A stretch of DNA of 64,000 bases from Streptococcus thalassemiae (GTDB taxonomy: Bacteria > Bacillota > Bacilli > Lactobacillales > Streptococcaceae). The notes beneath the pieces were generated by a model. That model was given only the letters and a program-made list of their open reading frames with translations. It did not search any database and was not told the origin of the DNA. Positions 26,201-38,522 of the stretch are shown piece after piece; the stretch's first letter is position 1; every line of letters starts with the position of its first letter. The stretch is taken from contig NZ_CAHJXN010000003.1 of the NCBI RefSeq assembly GCF_903645285.1, positions 164,001 through 228,000 on the forward strand, given 5' to 3'. Position numbers and translations under genes: made by a program.

Positions 26201-29200
26201 TGACAGATCCAGATCGTGATAAGATTCTTGAAGCTGTTAAGAGAGCTAATCCTCAAGATACGAATCGTATCAGTAATTATACTATTGATAATAATGGTAG
26301 AGTAACCATTACTTATAAAGATGGTACGAGCAATCCTGTCGATCCAAAAGTGAAACCGCAGGCGCCTACAATCAATCCTGCAAATCAAGCAGTTTATGGA
26401 GATAGGTTAACTTCGACAGATCGTGTTATCACAGGTACGAATGCACCGGGTGCAACGGTAGAGGTAACGCTTCAAGATGGTACGAAAAAGGCTGCAACTG
26501 TAAATGGTACAACATGGACTTTAAATCTTGGTTCAAATGAAGTATTGACTCAGTCTGAACATCAAAATCTTCAACGTGGTGACAGTAAAGCCAAAGGGAT
26601 TGAGGTGACTCAAACTGTTAATGGACTTAAAAGTGATATTGCAAGTAAAGCAGTCACTCTTGGAGATTATACAATCCAGCCATCAAGGGTTGCTAAAACA
26701 CCAAAAACAGGTGATAAAAGCAATAGTGTTGCTTCGGCAAAAGATGTGGTTGTTCAAATTCCACATGATGCTGGTTTAGCTTATGTTCGCTTAAATGGGA
26801 ATCAAGATCTTGCTCTTCAAAAACAACCAAATGGAACATGGAATGTAGCAGGAGTTTTCGCAGGGAAGGTTACGGCTGTTGAGACAGCGGTAGCTGGAGA
26901 CCCAACTAAGAAAGAATTGACTATTAGCGTCAATGACCCAACTAATCCACCGTATCGTATTCAGAAAGGTACGGATAAGGTTCAGTTGTTGGTTAAATAT
27001 GCAGATGGAGGACAAGAGCCACCAGCAGCTAAGGATTGGGTGAAAGCAGATGCTATCAATGAAAAACCTGCTATTACTGCAAATACAGGTTCAGAAAACA
27101 AGGTGTATGTTGCAGGTACGCCTGTAACTCAGGACGATTTAAAGAATCTTGTTACGGTTAGTGACCAAGAAGACTTGAATACAACAGTTCCAGGTGCGAC
27201 AGTTGGTAGAAAAGCAAATGAAAATCTTACAGTAGAAGTTGTCAAAAAAGGAACCACTGCTAAAATTACAGGTAACTTAACCGATCCTGGTGTTTATACT
27301 GTTACTTATAAGACCAGTGATGCCGCAGGGGATGTAGCTGAAGATAAGACTTTTGATATTGTCATTAAACCGCAGGCGCCACAAATCGCAGATGATCAAT
27401 TGACTGAAAAAGGTGGTTTGCCAAATCGTAGTATTGAGGTAACTAATGTTACACCAGGTGCGACAGTAACCTTGACAATCGGCACTCAGACCTTTACTAA
27501 GACAGCTGGTCCTAACGATACAAGCTTGACCTTCGAGCCAAGAGACCTTGCAGCAGGTTACAATGCTAATAACGGCTTGCTTCCAACGGGTAGAGTAACG
27601 ATTAAACAAGCTCTTCCAAATCCAACGTCGAGCCAAACTAACCCGTTAGAATCAGAAACAACGACTAAAACAATTACTAAAGAAAATGAATTGCCAAATG
27701 TTACGGTTAAGGTAGAAGTTTATAATCCTAAGACTAATACATGGGTAGAAGCACCTAAGTATTCAGATGGTAAGAGCAAAATCTATGCTGGTGATAAATT
27801 CCGTGTGATGGTAGTAACTACTGACAATAGCGGTAAGGTTAGAAATATTGAAGCTTGGAATGATAACAATGGTAATGGAAATCCAACAACGACTTCCCTT
27901 ATAGGGCCAGATGTTCATAGTGGTGGTAGTGCCGTACCAGGTGGTACTGGTGGAAACTTCCCTGCAAGTGATGATCATCCTCAAAATAGACAAGTCATTA
28001 CGGATGCTGTTTATAATTCAAATAAACAATATAGACCGGACGGGGATGGTAGTAAGGCGACTGATAATGAATGGACACGTTATGTTCGTGTGAAAGATTT
28101 CTCTGAGAATGAAACACGAGTGCCTTATGGCATCCGTCAAGCTCCATTGAGTGAAAAGTATGATCCAGCCACACCTGATACGATTCAGGTAACAAACAAA
28201 ACGAATCCTTCTGAAAAGGATCAAGAAAAGATTCGTGAAGCAGTGAGAACCAAGAATGCAGGTCTGCCAATTGATAGAATTGACGTTGCAGCGGATGGTT
28301 CAGTGACTGTTGTGTATACGGATGGTACGAAAGAGTCTCTAAAAGTTGCGTTATCGAATGAGGAGTATAGTACATCTCTATCGACAAGTATTGTAACATC
28401 AACATCAATTTCAACAAGTGTTATAACGTCCAGATCAACATCTGAAAGTGTGGTAACATCACGATCTACCTCTGAGAGTGTTGTAGCATCCAGATCAACA
28501 TCTGAAAGTGCTAGCACATCGTTCTCGGCTTCGGCAAGTTCATCCCAATCATTGTCAGAATCCCAATCGGCGTCTGAGTCGATGTCGGCTTCAGAATCAG
28601 CAAGTCAATCAGCGTCTGAGTCAACTAGCTCGAGCCAATCTGCCTCAGAATCAGCCTCAACCAGCGCGAGCCAGTCAGCGTCAGAGTCCGCATCGACAAG
28701 CGCTTCAACGAGCGCGAGCCAGTCAGCGTCTGAATCAGCATCGACAAGTGCCTCAACGAGCGCAAGTCAATCAGCTTCTGAGTCAGCATCGACAAGTGCC
28801 TCAACGAGCGCAAGTCAATCGGCGTCAGAGTCCGCATCGACAAGTGCTTCAACGAGCGCAAGTCAATCAGCTTCTGAATCAGCCTCTGAATCGGCCTCAA
28901 CAAGTGCTTCAACGAGTGCGAGCCAGTCAGCGTCTGAATCAGCATCGACAAGTGCTTCAACAAGTGCGAGCCAGTCAGCGTCTGAGTCAGCATCGACAAG
29001 TGCCTCAACAAGTGCAAGTCAATCAGCTTCAGAATCAGCATCGACAAGTGCCTCAACGAGCGCAAGTCAGTCAGCTTCTGAATCAGCTTCAACAAGTGCG
29101 AGTCAATCAGCGTCTGAATCAGCATCAACAAGCGCAAGTCAATCAGCATCAGAATCAGCATCGACAAGTGCTTCAACAAGCGCGAGTCAATCAGCTTCAG

Positions 29201-32200
29201 AATCTGCATCAACAAGTGCTTCAACGAGCGCGAGTCAATCAGCGTCTGAGTCAGCATCGACAAGTGCTTCAACAAGCGCAAGTCAATCAGCTTCTGAGTC
29301 AGCCTCAACAAGTGCTTCAACGAGCGCGAGCCAGTCAGCTTCTGAATCGGCATCGACAAGTGCTTCAACAAGCGCAAGTCAATCAGCGTCAGAGTCAGCC
29401 TCAACAAGTGCTTCAACGAGCGCAAGTCAGTCAGCATCAGAGTCTGCTTCAACAAGTGCAAGTCAATCAGCTTCAGAATCAGCATCGACAAGTGCCTCAA
29501 CAAGCGCAAGTCAATCAGCTTCTGAGTCAGCCTCAACAAGTGCTTCAACGAGCGCAAGTCAATCGGCATCAGAATCAGCATCGACAAGTGCCTCAACGAG
29601 CGCGAGCCAGTCAGCTTCTGAGTCAGCATCGACAAGTGCTTCAACGAGCGCAAGTCAATCGGCATCAGAATCAGCATCGACAAGTGCCTCAACAAGCGCA
29701 AGTCAATCGGCATCAGAATCAGCATCGACAAGTGCTTCAACAAGCGCAAGTCAATCAGCTTCTGAGTCAGCATCGACAAGTGCCTCAACGAGCGCGAGCC
29801 AGTCAGCTTCTGAGTCAGCCTCAACAAGTGCTTCAACGAGCGCAAGTCAATCAGCTTCTGAGTCAGCCTCAACAAGTGCGAGTCAATCAGCGTCTGAATC
29901 AGCATCGACAAGTGCTTCAACAAGCGCGAGTCAATCAGCGTCTGAATCGGCATCAACAAGTGCCTCAACAAGCGCAAGTCAATCGGCTTCAGAATCTGCA
30001 TCAACAAGTGCTTCAACGAGCGCAAGTCAATCAGCGTCTGAGTCAGCCTCAACAAGTGCTTCAACAAGCGCAAGTCAATCGGCATCTGAGTCAGCATCGA
30101 CAAGTGCCTCAACAAGCGCAAGTCAATCAGCTTCAGAATCAGCATCGACAAGTGCAAGTCAATCAGCGTCTGAATCAGCATCGACAAGTGCTTCAACAAG
30201 CGCAAGTCAATCAGCTTCTGAATCAGCATCAACAAGTGCCTCAACGAGCGCAAGTCAATCAGCGTCTGAGTCCGCTTCAACAAGTGCCTCAACGAGCGCA
30301 AGTCAATCAGCTTCTGAGTCAGCATCAACAAGTGCTTCAACAAGTGCAAGTCAGTCAGCTTCTGAATCTGCATCGATAAGTGCCTCAACGAGCGCAAGTC
30401 AATCTGCATCAGAGTCCGCATCAACAAGTGCTTCAACAAGCGCAAGTCAATCGGCCTCAGAATCAGCCTCAACAAGTGCTTCAACGAGTGCAAGTCAGTC
30501 AGCGTCAGAGTCAGCTTCAACAAGCGCGAGCCAGTCAGCGTCTGAGTCAGCATCGACAAGTGCCTCAACGAGCGCAAGTCAATCAGCATCTGAATCAGCA
30601 TCGACAAGTGCCTCAACGAGCGCAAGTCAATCAGCATCTGAATCAGCATCGACAAGTGCCTCAACGAGCGCAAGTCAATCGGCATCAGAGTCAGCATCGA
30701 CAAGTGCCTCAACAAGTGCAAGTCAATCTGCATCAGAGTCAGCATCGACAAGTGCTTCAACAAGTGCAAGTCAATCAGCGTCAGAGTCAGCATCGACAAG
30801 TGCATCGACAAGCGCAAGTCAATCAGCGTCAGAGTCTGCTTCAACAAGCGCAAGTCAATCAGCCTCTGAATCAGCATCGACAAGTGCCTCAACGAGCGCG
30901 AGCCAGTCAGCTTCTGAGTCAGCATCGACAAGTGCAAGTCAATCAGCGTCAGAGTCAGCATCGACAAGTGCCTCAACGAGTGCAAGTCAATCAGCGTCAG
31001 AGTCAGCATCGACAAGTGCCTCAACGAGCGCAAGTCAATCAGCGTCAGAGTCAGCATCGACAAGTGCCTCAACGAGCGCAAGTCAATCGGCTTCTGAATC
31101 CGCATCGACAAGTGCCTCAACGAGCGCAAGTCAATCGGCGTCTGAATCAGCTTCAACAAGTGCAAGTCAATCAGCTTCTGAATCGGCATCGACAAGTGCC
31201 TCAACGAGTGCAAGTCAATCGGCCTCAGAGTCCGCATCGACAAGTGCATCAACAAGTGCAAGTCAATCAGCTTCTGAATCGGCCTCAACAAGTGCCTCAA
31301 CGAGCGCAAGTCAATCGGCATCAGAATCAGCTTCAACAAGCGCAAGTCAATCAGCTTCTGAATCAGCATCGACAAGTGCATCAACAAGTGCAAGTCAATC
31401 AGCGTCAGAGTCAGCATCGACAAGTGCATCAACGAGCGCAAGTCAATCGGCCTCAGAGTCCGCATCGACAAGTGCCTCAACGAGCGCAAGTCAATCAGCG
31501 TCTGAGTCAGCTTCAACAAGCGCGAGCCAGTCGGCCTCAGAGTCCGCATCGACAAGTGCTTCAACAAGCGCAAGTCAATCAGCGTCTGAGTCAGCATCGA
31601 CAAGTGCATCAACAAGTGCAAGTCAATCAGCGTCTGAATCAGCATCGACAAGTGCTTCAACGAGCGCAAGTCAATCAGCTTCTGAATCAGCATCGACAAG
31701 TGCATCAACAAGTGCAAGTCAATCAGCGTCTGAGTCAGCATCGACAAGTGCATCAACGAGCGCAAGTCAATCGGCCTCAGAGTCAGCTTCAACAAGCGCG
31801 AGCCAGTCGGCCTCAGAGTCAGCATCGACAAGTGCTTCAACAAGCGCGAGCCAGTCAGCATCTGAATCAGCATCGACAAGTGCTTCAACGAGCGCAAGTC
31901 AATCAGCGTCAGAATCAGCATCGACAAGTGCCTCAACGAGCGCAAGTCAATCAGCGTCTGAATCAGCATCAACAAGTGCTTCAACAAGCGCAAGTCAATC
32001 AGCGTCAGAATCAGCATCGACAAGTGCTTCAACGAGCGCAAGCCAGTCAGCTTCTGAGTCAGCATCGACAAGTGCTTCAACGAGCGCAAGTCAATCGGCA
32101 TCAGAGTCCGCATCAACAAGTGCTTCAACCAGCGCAAGTCAATCGGCATCAGAGTCCGCATCGACAAGTGCCTCAACGAGCGCAAGTCAATCAGCTTCTG

Positions 32201-35200
32201 AATCGGCATCGACAAGTGCCTCAACAAGCGCAAGTCAATCGGCATCAGAATCGGCATCGACAAGTGCTTCAACAAGTGCGAGCCAGTCAGCGTCTGAATC
32301 AGCCTCAACAAGTGCTTCAACGAGTGCAAGTCAGTCAGCTTCTGAGTCAGCTTCAACAAGCGCGAGCCAGTCGGCATCAGAGTCCGCATCGACAAGTGCT
32401 TCAACCAGCGCAAGTCAATCAGTTTCTGAATCGGCATCAACAAGTGCCTCAACAAGTGCAAGTCAATCAGCGTCAGAGTCAGCATCGACAAGTGCCTCAA
32501 CGAGCGCAAGTCAATCGGCGTCAGAGTCCGCATCGACAAGTGCTTCAACGAGCGCAAGTCAATCAGCTTCTGAATCAGCCTCTGAATCGGCCTCAACAAG
32601 TGCTTCAACGAGTGCGAGCCAGTCAGCGTCTGAATCAGCATCGACAAGTGCTTCAACAAGCGCAAGTCAATCTGCATCAGAGTCCGTATCGACAAGTGCC
32701 TCAACGAGCGCAAGTCAGTCAGCATCAGAATCGGCATCGACAAGTGCCTCAACGAGCGCAAGTCAATCGGCATCAGAGTCCGCATCGACAAGTGCCTCAA
32801 CGAGCGCAAGTCAATCGGCATCAGAGTCCGCATCAACAAGTGCTTCAACCAGCGCAAGTCAATCGGCATCAGAGTCAGCATCGACAAGTGCCTCAACGAG
32901 CGCAAGTCAATCAGCTTCTGAATCGGCATCGACAAGTGCTTCAACCAGCGCGAGCCAGTCAGCGTCTGAGTCGGCCTCAACAAGTGCTTCAACGAGCGCA
33001 AGTCAATCAGCTTCTGAATCGGCATCGACAAGTGCCTCAACGAGCGCAAGTCAATCGGCATCAGAGTCAGCATCGACAAGTGCCTCAACGAGCGCAAGTC
33101 AATCGGCGTCTGAATCCGCATCGACAAGTGCATCAACAAGTGCGAGTCAATCAGCGTCAGAGTCCGCATCGACAAGTGCATCAACAAGTGCAAGTCAGTC
33201 AGCGTCTGAATCCGCATCGACAAGTGCATCAACAAGTGCAAGTCAATCAGCGTCAGAATCCGCATCGACAAGTGCCTCAACGAGCGCAAGTCAGTCAGCA
33301 TCAGAGTCAGCATCGACAAGTGCTTCAACGAGCGCAAGTCAGTCAGCCTCTGAGTCTGCTTCAACGAGTGCAAGTCAATCAGCATCAGAATCGGCATCGA
33401 CAAGTGCCTCAACAAGTGCGAGCCAGTCAGCTTCTGAATCGGCATCGACAAGTGCCTCAACAAGTGCAAGTCAATCAGCGTCAGAGTCAGCTTCAACAAG
33501 TGCTTCAACAAGCGCAAGTCAGTCAGCATCAGAGTCAGCTTCAATAAGTGCCTCAACGAGCGCAAGTCAATCAGCGTCTGAATCTGCATCAACAAGTGCG
33601 AGCCAGTCAGCGTCTGAGTCAGCATCGACAAGTGCTTCAACAAGTGCAAGTCAGTCCGCATCGACAAGTGCTTCAACAAGCGCAAGTCAATCGGCATCAG
33701 AGTCAGCATCGACAAGTGCCTCAACAAGTGCAAGTCAATCAGCGTCAGAGTCAGCTTCAACAAGTGCTTCAACAAGCGCAAGTCAGTCAGCATCAGAGTC
33801 AGCTTCAACAAGTGCCTCAACGAGCGCAAGTCAATCGGCTTCTGAATCAGCATCGACAAGTGCTTCAACAAGTGCAAGTCAATCAGCATCTGAGTCCGCA
33901 TCGACAAGTGCCTCAACGAGCGCAAGTCAATCGGCATCAGAGTCAGCTTCAACAAGCGCGAGCCAGTCAGCGTCAGAGTCAGCATCAACAAGTGCTTCAA
34001 CGAGCGCAAGTCAGTCAGCTTCTGAGTCAGCATCAACAAGTGCTTCAACAAGTGCGAGCCAGTCAGCTTCTGAATCTGCATCGATAAGTGCCTCAACGAG
34101 CGCAAGTCAATCTGCATCAGAGTCCGCATCAACAAGTGCTTCAACAAGCGCAAGTCAATCGGCCTCAGAATCAGCCTCAACAAGTGCTTCAACGAGTGCA
34201 AGTCAATCGGCATCAGAATCAGCATCGACAAGTGCTTCAACCAGCGCGAGCCAGTCAGCATCTGAGTCTGCATCAACAAGTGCAAGTCAATCAGCTTCTG
34301 AATCGGCGTCAACAAGTGCTTCAACGAGTGCAAGTCAATCAGCTTCTGAATCAGCATCGACAAGTGCCTCAACGAGCGCAAGTCAATCAGCTTCTGAATC
34401 AGCTTCAACGAGCGCAAGCCAGTCAGCCTCTGAATCAGCATCGACAAGTGCGAGCCAATCAGCGTCAGAATCCGCATCGACAAGTGCCTCAACGAGCGCA
34501 AGTCAATCAGCGTCTGAATCAGCATCGACAAGTGCTTCAACAAGCGCGAGCCAGTCAGCTTCTGAATCAGCATCAACAAGTGCTTCAACAAGTGCAAGTC
34601 AATCGGCATCAGAATCGGCATCGACAAGTGCCTCAACGAGCGCAAGTCAATCAGCTTCTGAATCGGCATCGACAAGTGCCTCAACGAGCGCAAGTCAATC
34701 GGCATCAGAGTCAGCATCGACAAGTGCTTCAACAAGCGCGAGCCAGTCAGCTTCTGAATCTGCATCAACAAGTGCTTCAACGAGCGCGAGTCAGTCAGCG
34801 TCTGAGTCAGCATCGACAAGTGCCTCAACAAGTGCAAGTCAATCGGCATCAGAATCGGCATCGACAAGTGCCTCAACGAGCGCAAGTCAATCAGCATCAG
34901 AGTCTGCTTCGACGAGCGCAAGTCAATCAGCGTCTGAGTCCGCATCGACAAGTGCTTCAACGAGCGCAAGTCAATCGGCATCAGAGTCAGCATCAACAAG
35001 TGCAAGTCAATCAGCGTCTGAATCGGCCTCAACAAGTGCTTCAACGAGTGCAAGTCAGTCAGCATCAGAGTCTGCTTCAACGAGCGCAAGCCAGTCAGCC
35101 TCTGAATCAGCATCGACAAGTGCGAGCCAGTCAGCTTCTGAATCGGCATCGACAAGTGCCTCAACGAGCGCAAGTCAATCAGCATCTGAGTCTGCCTCAA

Positions 35201-36825
35201 CAAGTGCCTCAACGAGCGCGAGCCAGTCAGCTTCTGAGTCTGCCTCAACAAGTGCTTCAACGAGCGCGAGTCAGTCAGCGTCTGAATCCGCATCGACAAG
35301 TGCTTCAACAAGTGCAAGTCAGTCAGCATCAGAGTCTGCTTCAACGAGCGCAAGCCAGTCAGCTTCTGAGTCCGCATCGACAAGTGCTTCAACGAGCGCA
35401 AGTCAATCAGCCTCAGAATCAACCTCAACAAGTGCTTCAACAAGTGCAAGTCAATCGGCATCAGAATCGGCATCGACAAGTGCTTCAACGAGCGCAAGTC
35501 AGTCAGCTTCTGAGTCAGCTTCAACGAGCGCAAGTCAGTCAGCATCTGAATCGGCATCGACAAGTGCTTCAACGAGCGCAAGTCAGTCAGCTTCTGAATC
35601 CGCATCGACAAGTGCCTCAACGAGCGCAAGTCAATCAGCTTCTGAATCGGCATCGACAAGTGCTTCAACGAGCGCAAGTCAGTCAGCTTCTGAATCCGCA
35701 TCGACAAGTGCCTCAACGAGCGCAAGTCAATCAGCGTCAGAGTCAGCATCAACAAGTGCTTCAACAAGTGCAAGTCAATCGGCATCAGAGTCAGCATCGA
35801 CAAGTGCTTCAACGAGCGCAAGTCAATCAGCTTCTGAATCAGCGTCAACGAGCGCAAGTCAATCAGCGTCTGAATCGGCATCGACAAGTGCCTCAACGAG
35901 CGCGAGCCAGTCAGCTTCTGAATCGGCATCGACAAGTGCTTCAACGAGCGCAAGTCAATCAGCGTCTGAATCGGCATCGACAAGTGCCTCAACGAGCGCG
36001 AGCCAGTCAGCGTCAGAATCCGCATCGACAAGTGCTTCAACGAGCGCAAGTCAGTCAGCTTCTGAATCAGCGTCAACGAGCGCGAGCCAGTCAGCATCAG
36101 AGTCCGCATCGACAAGTGCTTCAACGAGCGCGAGCCAGTCAGCGTCAGAATCCGCATCGACAAGTGCTTCAACAAGTGCAAGTCAATCAGCGTCTGAATC
36201 AGCATCAACAAGTGCTTCAACGAGCGCAAGTCAATCAGCGTCTGAGTCCGCTTCAACGAGCGCAAGTACGTCAACCTCAACAAGCACAAGTACATCAGCA
36301 AGTGTATCGACTTCAATCAGCGCAAGCAATTCTGTTGTTACAAGTAAGGGAATGCCGGAAATTGTTAAACCACTCCCTAGCCTAGATATTGATAGTATTA
36401 TTAAATCGGATTCTATCAGTATGTCAGTTAGCACATCGGCTTCAACAAGCGCAAGTATATTAGCAAGTACGTCTACTTCAACCAGCACGAGTGTTTCAGC
36501 ATCAATAAGTGCTAGCGCGTATGCTTCTACAAGTACAGGTGCTTCAGATACAATGAGCACAAGTGGGTCAGTAAGTACATCTCTGTCAACAAGTACAAGT
36601 TCCTCAGACACAATGAGTACAAGTACCTCAGTAAGTACATCGGCGTCAACAAGTACAAGTGGATCAACTAATTCTCGACCACAAGAGACAAGAACCAAAG
36701 CGAGCCAAGACTTACCAAATACAGGAGAGAAACAGTCTGTGAAATCAGGACTTCTTGGATTGATACTTGGTTTAACAGGTTTAGGATTGGTTGCCAAACG
36801 TCGTAAAAGAGATGACGAAGACTAA
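20265..36825 (+). CDS. Giant serine-rich repeat adhesin (PsrP-like), frameshifted at a G10 tract
   Basis: Cell-wall-anchored SRRP. From ATG 20265 it opens [14 protein letters not shown] and has the long accessory-Sec signal [15 protein letters not shown] (KxxKxGKxW type). At the G10 run 20505-20514 the frame breaks: the product as written stops at 20564 after 99 aa, while the rest is open to 36825. Losing one G joins them into about 5,519 aa with a normal VYA cleavage site. Order: short Ser-rich region (about 20640-20830), helical segment (about 21130-21420), binding region (about 21420-22400), several beta modules with three related GGLPN...PGATVTLT repeats (near 24430, 25410, 27410), SRR2 (28374-36330), a non-repetitive insert, more Ser-rich sequence, then LPNTG, a hydrophobic helix and RRKRDDED. 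It should be glycosylated, exported by SecA2/SecY2 and sorted by sortase A. The ligand is unknown; PsrP itself binds keratin 10. Confidence 0.9.
20505..20514 (+). repeat. G10 homopolymer in the SRRP signal-peptide region
   Basis: Ten consecutive G follow ACTC inside the hydrophobic part of the signal peptide. With ten G the frame shifts; nine or twelve G would read through ([16 protein letters not shown]). Homopolymers of this length are classical slipped-strand mutation sites. Confidence 0.95.
28374..36330 (+). repeat. SRR2: about 8 kb of SASx repeats
   Basis: In-frame tandem repeats built from the tetrad S-A-S-X with X = T, T, Q, E. The main unit is 16 aa (48 bases, [16 protein letters not shown]) mixed with a 12-aa (36-base) form lacking one SAST. 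The start is less regular ([20 protein letters not shown]). Codons vary between copies, but long stretches recur exactly, for example near 28810-28960 and 32506-32656. Serines and threonines are the expected O-glycosylation sites. Confidence 0.95.
36328..36417 (+). other. Non-repetitive insert within the C-terminal Ser-rich region
   Basis: About 30 residues ([20 protein letters not shown], then [10 protein letters not shown]) with Pro, Lys and Ile interrupt the Ser-rich sequence about 135 residues before LPNTG. It belongs to the same open frame. Confidence 0.85.
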
Positions 36826-36890
36826 CATTGACTTTCATAGTTAAAAGAGCTTTCCCAGACTAAATAGAAAAGATACTGGGCAAAAGTCTT

Positions 36891-36995
36891 TATACTCAAT
36901 GAAAATCAAAGAGCAAACTAGGAAACTAGCCGTAGGCTGTACTTGAGTACGGCAAGGCGACGTTGACGCGGTTTGAAGAGATTTTCGAAGAGTAT
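36891..36995 (-). repeat. BOX element (boxA + boxC, no boxB)
   Basis: The sequence starts TATACTCAATGAAAATCAAA, contains CTAGGAAACTAGCCG and ends with the boxA complement (GGCAAGGCGACGTTGACGCG and GAAGAGATTTTCGAAGAGTA). The boxB units present at 15220-15461 are missing. It lies 65 bases after the SRRP stop codon. Confidence 0.9.
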
Positions 36996-37005
36996 TAAAA
37001 TCAGA

Positions 37006-37052
37006 AAAACGCATATTATCAGGTATTGAAACCCCTCGATAATATGCGTTTT
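37006..37052. terminator. Strong hairpin, probable bidirectional terminator between SRRP and GT genes
   Basis: A 15-bp perfect stem (AAAACGCATATTATC at 37006-37020 with GATAATATGCGTTTT at 37038-37052) with a 17-base loop. T runs are short (four on the plus strand, five on the minus strand). The remaining part of the 430-base gap (36826-37255) holds a BOX element and the promoter at 37147-37175. Confidence 0.6.
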
Positions 37053-37146
37053 ATGATGAGAAAATGTCCTAAATCTTTTCCTCGGATTGTGCTTTTCCCC
37101 AACCCCTAATTGGTTGGAAAATATAGGATAATTATGACTGTATCAT

Positions 37147-37175
37147 TTGGAAAATAGCTCTTTTTTTGGTATGAT
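37147..37175 (+). promoter_or_regulatory. Promoter of the glycosyltransferase operon
   Basis: -35 TTGGAA (37147-37152), 17-base spacer, extended -10 TGGTATGAT with the -10 at 37170-37175. It precedes the first GT8 gene by about 80 bases; the leader is AT-rich. Confidence 0.6.
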
Positions 37176-37255
37176 ACATATAGTATAGAATATGTTTGAA
37201 GTAACTTTTTTTATTTTTTGTATTTTGAATAAAATAAAATCTATAAGGGGGAATT

Positions 37256-38464
37256 ATGTATAAAAAAGTAATTGTTCTTGCGGCAAATCAAGCTTATGTG
37301 AGTTATTTAGAAACAACAATTAAATCGATATGTAGCCATATGAAGCAGATTAAGTTTTATATCCTAAATGAAGATATTCCAACTGATTGGTTTCAGTTAG
37401 TAGAGAATCATCTTGAAAAAATAGATTCAGAGATTGTAAATGTTAGATGTTCTTCAGCTATGTTTCAGGATTATAAACTTCCAACAGCGCATTTAAACCA
37501 TGCTGCTTATTTTCGTTATTTAATTCCCCATCATGTAGTAGAAGATAAGGTTTTGTACTTGGATAGTGATATGATTGTAACACAGGATTTATCAGAACTA
37601 TTTGAACTGGATATGCAAGGTTATCCTGTTGCTGCAGTTGAGGATTTACCGACAGCATCGGATAAGTTTAATTCTGGATTATTATTGATAGATAATAAAA
37701 AATGGAGAGAGGAAGATGTTGTGAAACAGTTATTTGATTTGACTGCTCAACATCATCATGAGGTTTATGGAGATCAAGGAATCTTGAATCTCGCTTTTCA
37801 GGATAATTGGTATCGTCTTCCTCTAACCTATAATCTTCAAGTGGGGTCAGATAGTCAGCAATTTACACTAGGGGATATGGCTTGGTATGATCTTTTTAAA
37901 GGAAAACCAGCAGTCATTCACTATACTACAGGTTTGAAGCCGTGGCATCAACATCATTTTAATCGATTCAGAGAAGAATGGTGGTTTTATTATGGATTGT
38001 CATGGGAGGATGTTCTTCTTAGAAAATATCCTGTAAAAGAAGGATGGAGCGCTCTTGTTTCAAAACCACCTTATCAAACAGCTATTTACACGAATACCGT
38101 GAATTTGCATGAAGCAGAGAATCTGATTAAAGCTCTTCCACAAGTGAATTTTAATATTTTGGCCCACTGCTATTTTGCACCAGGAATTTTAATGTTAGAA
38201 AAGTATAAAAATGTTACTCTGTATCCGTGCTTTGACCCTTTGACGCATGAAAAAGTTTTCAATCAGTTAGATTTTTATTTAGATATTAACTATGAGGGCG
38301 AAATTTATAACATTATCCAAAAAGTAGTAGATAAGGGAATTCCTTTCTATTCTTTCCAAGCAACAAATCATGCACAAGAAATATCTCACTATGTTTTTGA
38401 AAATCAGGATGTTCAAGGGATGATTCAGCATATTGGAAATTATTTACTGACCTTGGGAGAATAA
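37256..38464 (+). CDS. GT8 glycosyltransferase with GtfB-like C-terminal domain (first copy)
   Basis: 402 aa. The N-terminal half is a GT8 retaining transferase: VIVLAANQAYVSYLETTIKS at the start, the metal/UDP-sugar motif LYLDSD (Asp103-Ser-Asp105), FNSGLLLIDNKKW, and VYGDQGILNLAF. The C-terminal ~130 residues (QTAIYTNTVNLHEAENLI, then LDFYLDINYEGEIYNII) resemble the C-terminal half of GtfB in the same locus. It probably adds a hexose to the GlcNAc-primed SRRP, as GlyE-type enzymes do for PsrP. RBS AAGGGGG. First gene of the glycosyltransferase operon. Confidence 0.88.
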   Translation: MYKKVIVLAANQAYVSYLETTIKSICSHMKQIKFYILNEDIPTDWFQLVENHLEKIDSEIVNVRCSSAMFQDYKLPTAHLNHAAYFRYLIPHHVVEDKVLYLDSDMIVTQDLSELFELDMQGYPVAAVEDLPTASDKFNSGLLLIDNKKWREEDVVKQLFDLTAQHHHEVYGDQGILNLAFQDNWYRLPLTYNLQVGSDSQQFTLGDMAWYDLFKGKPAVIHYTTGLKPWHQHHFNRFREEWWFYYGLSWEDVLLRKYPVKEGWSALVSKPPYQTAIYTNTVNLHEAENLIKALPQVNFNILAHCYFAPGILMLEKYKNVTLYPCFDPLTHEKVFNQLDFYLDINYEGEIYNIIQKVVDKGIPFYSFQATNHAQEISHYVFENQDVQGMIQHIGNYLLTLGE

Positions 38465-38522
38465 TAGAGAATATTGAGTCAATTTTAAAATATTTTAATA
38501 TGGATAATTGAGAAGGTGAATG

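Noticed and set aside
28625..36316. A 2,563-codon open frame on the minus strand, opposite the SRR2 region
   Set aside because: It mirrors the repeat composition ([16 protein letters not shown] repeats), has no ribosome site or plausible protein character, and arises because the antisense of Ser/Ala/Thr codons contains no stops.
28374..36330. CRISPR-like or satellite array of 36/48-base repeats
   Set aside because: The units have no unique spacers and encode SAS repeats in one frame throughout.
28508..36385. Large plus-strand frames rich in Arg/Gln/Val repeats inside SRR2 (for example 28508-30379 and 30380-33547)
   Set aside because: They are out-of-frame reads of the same repeats; the adhesin frame is continuous and ends in LPNTG.
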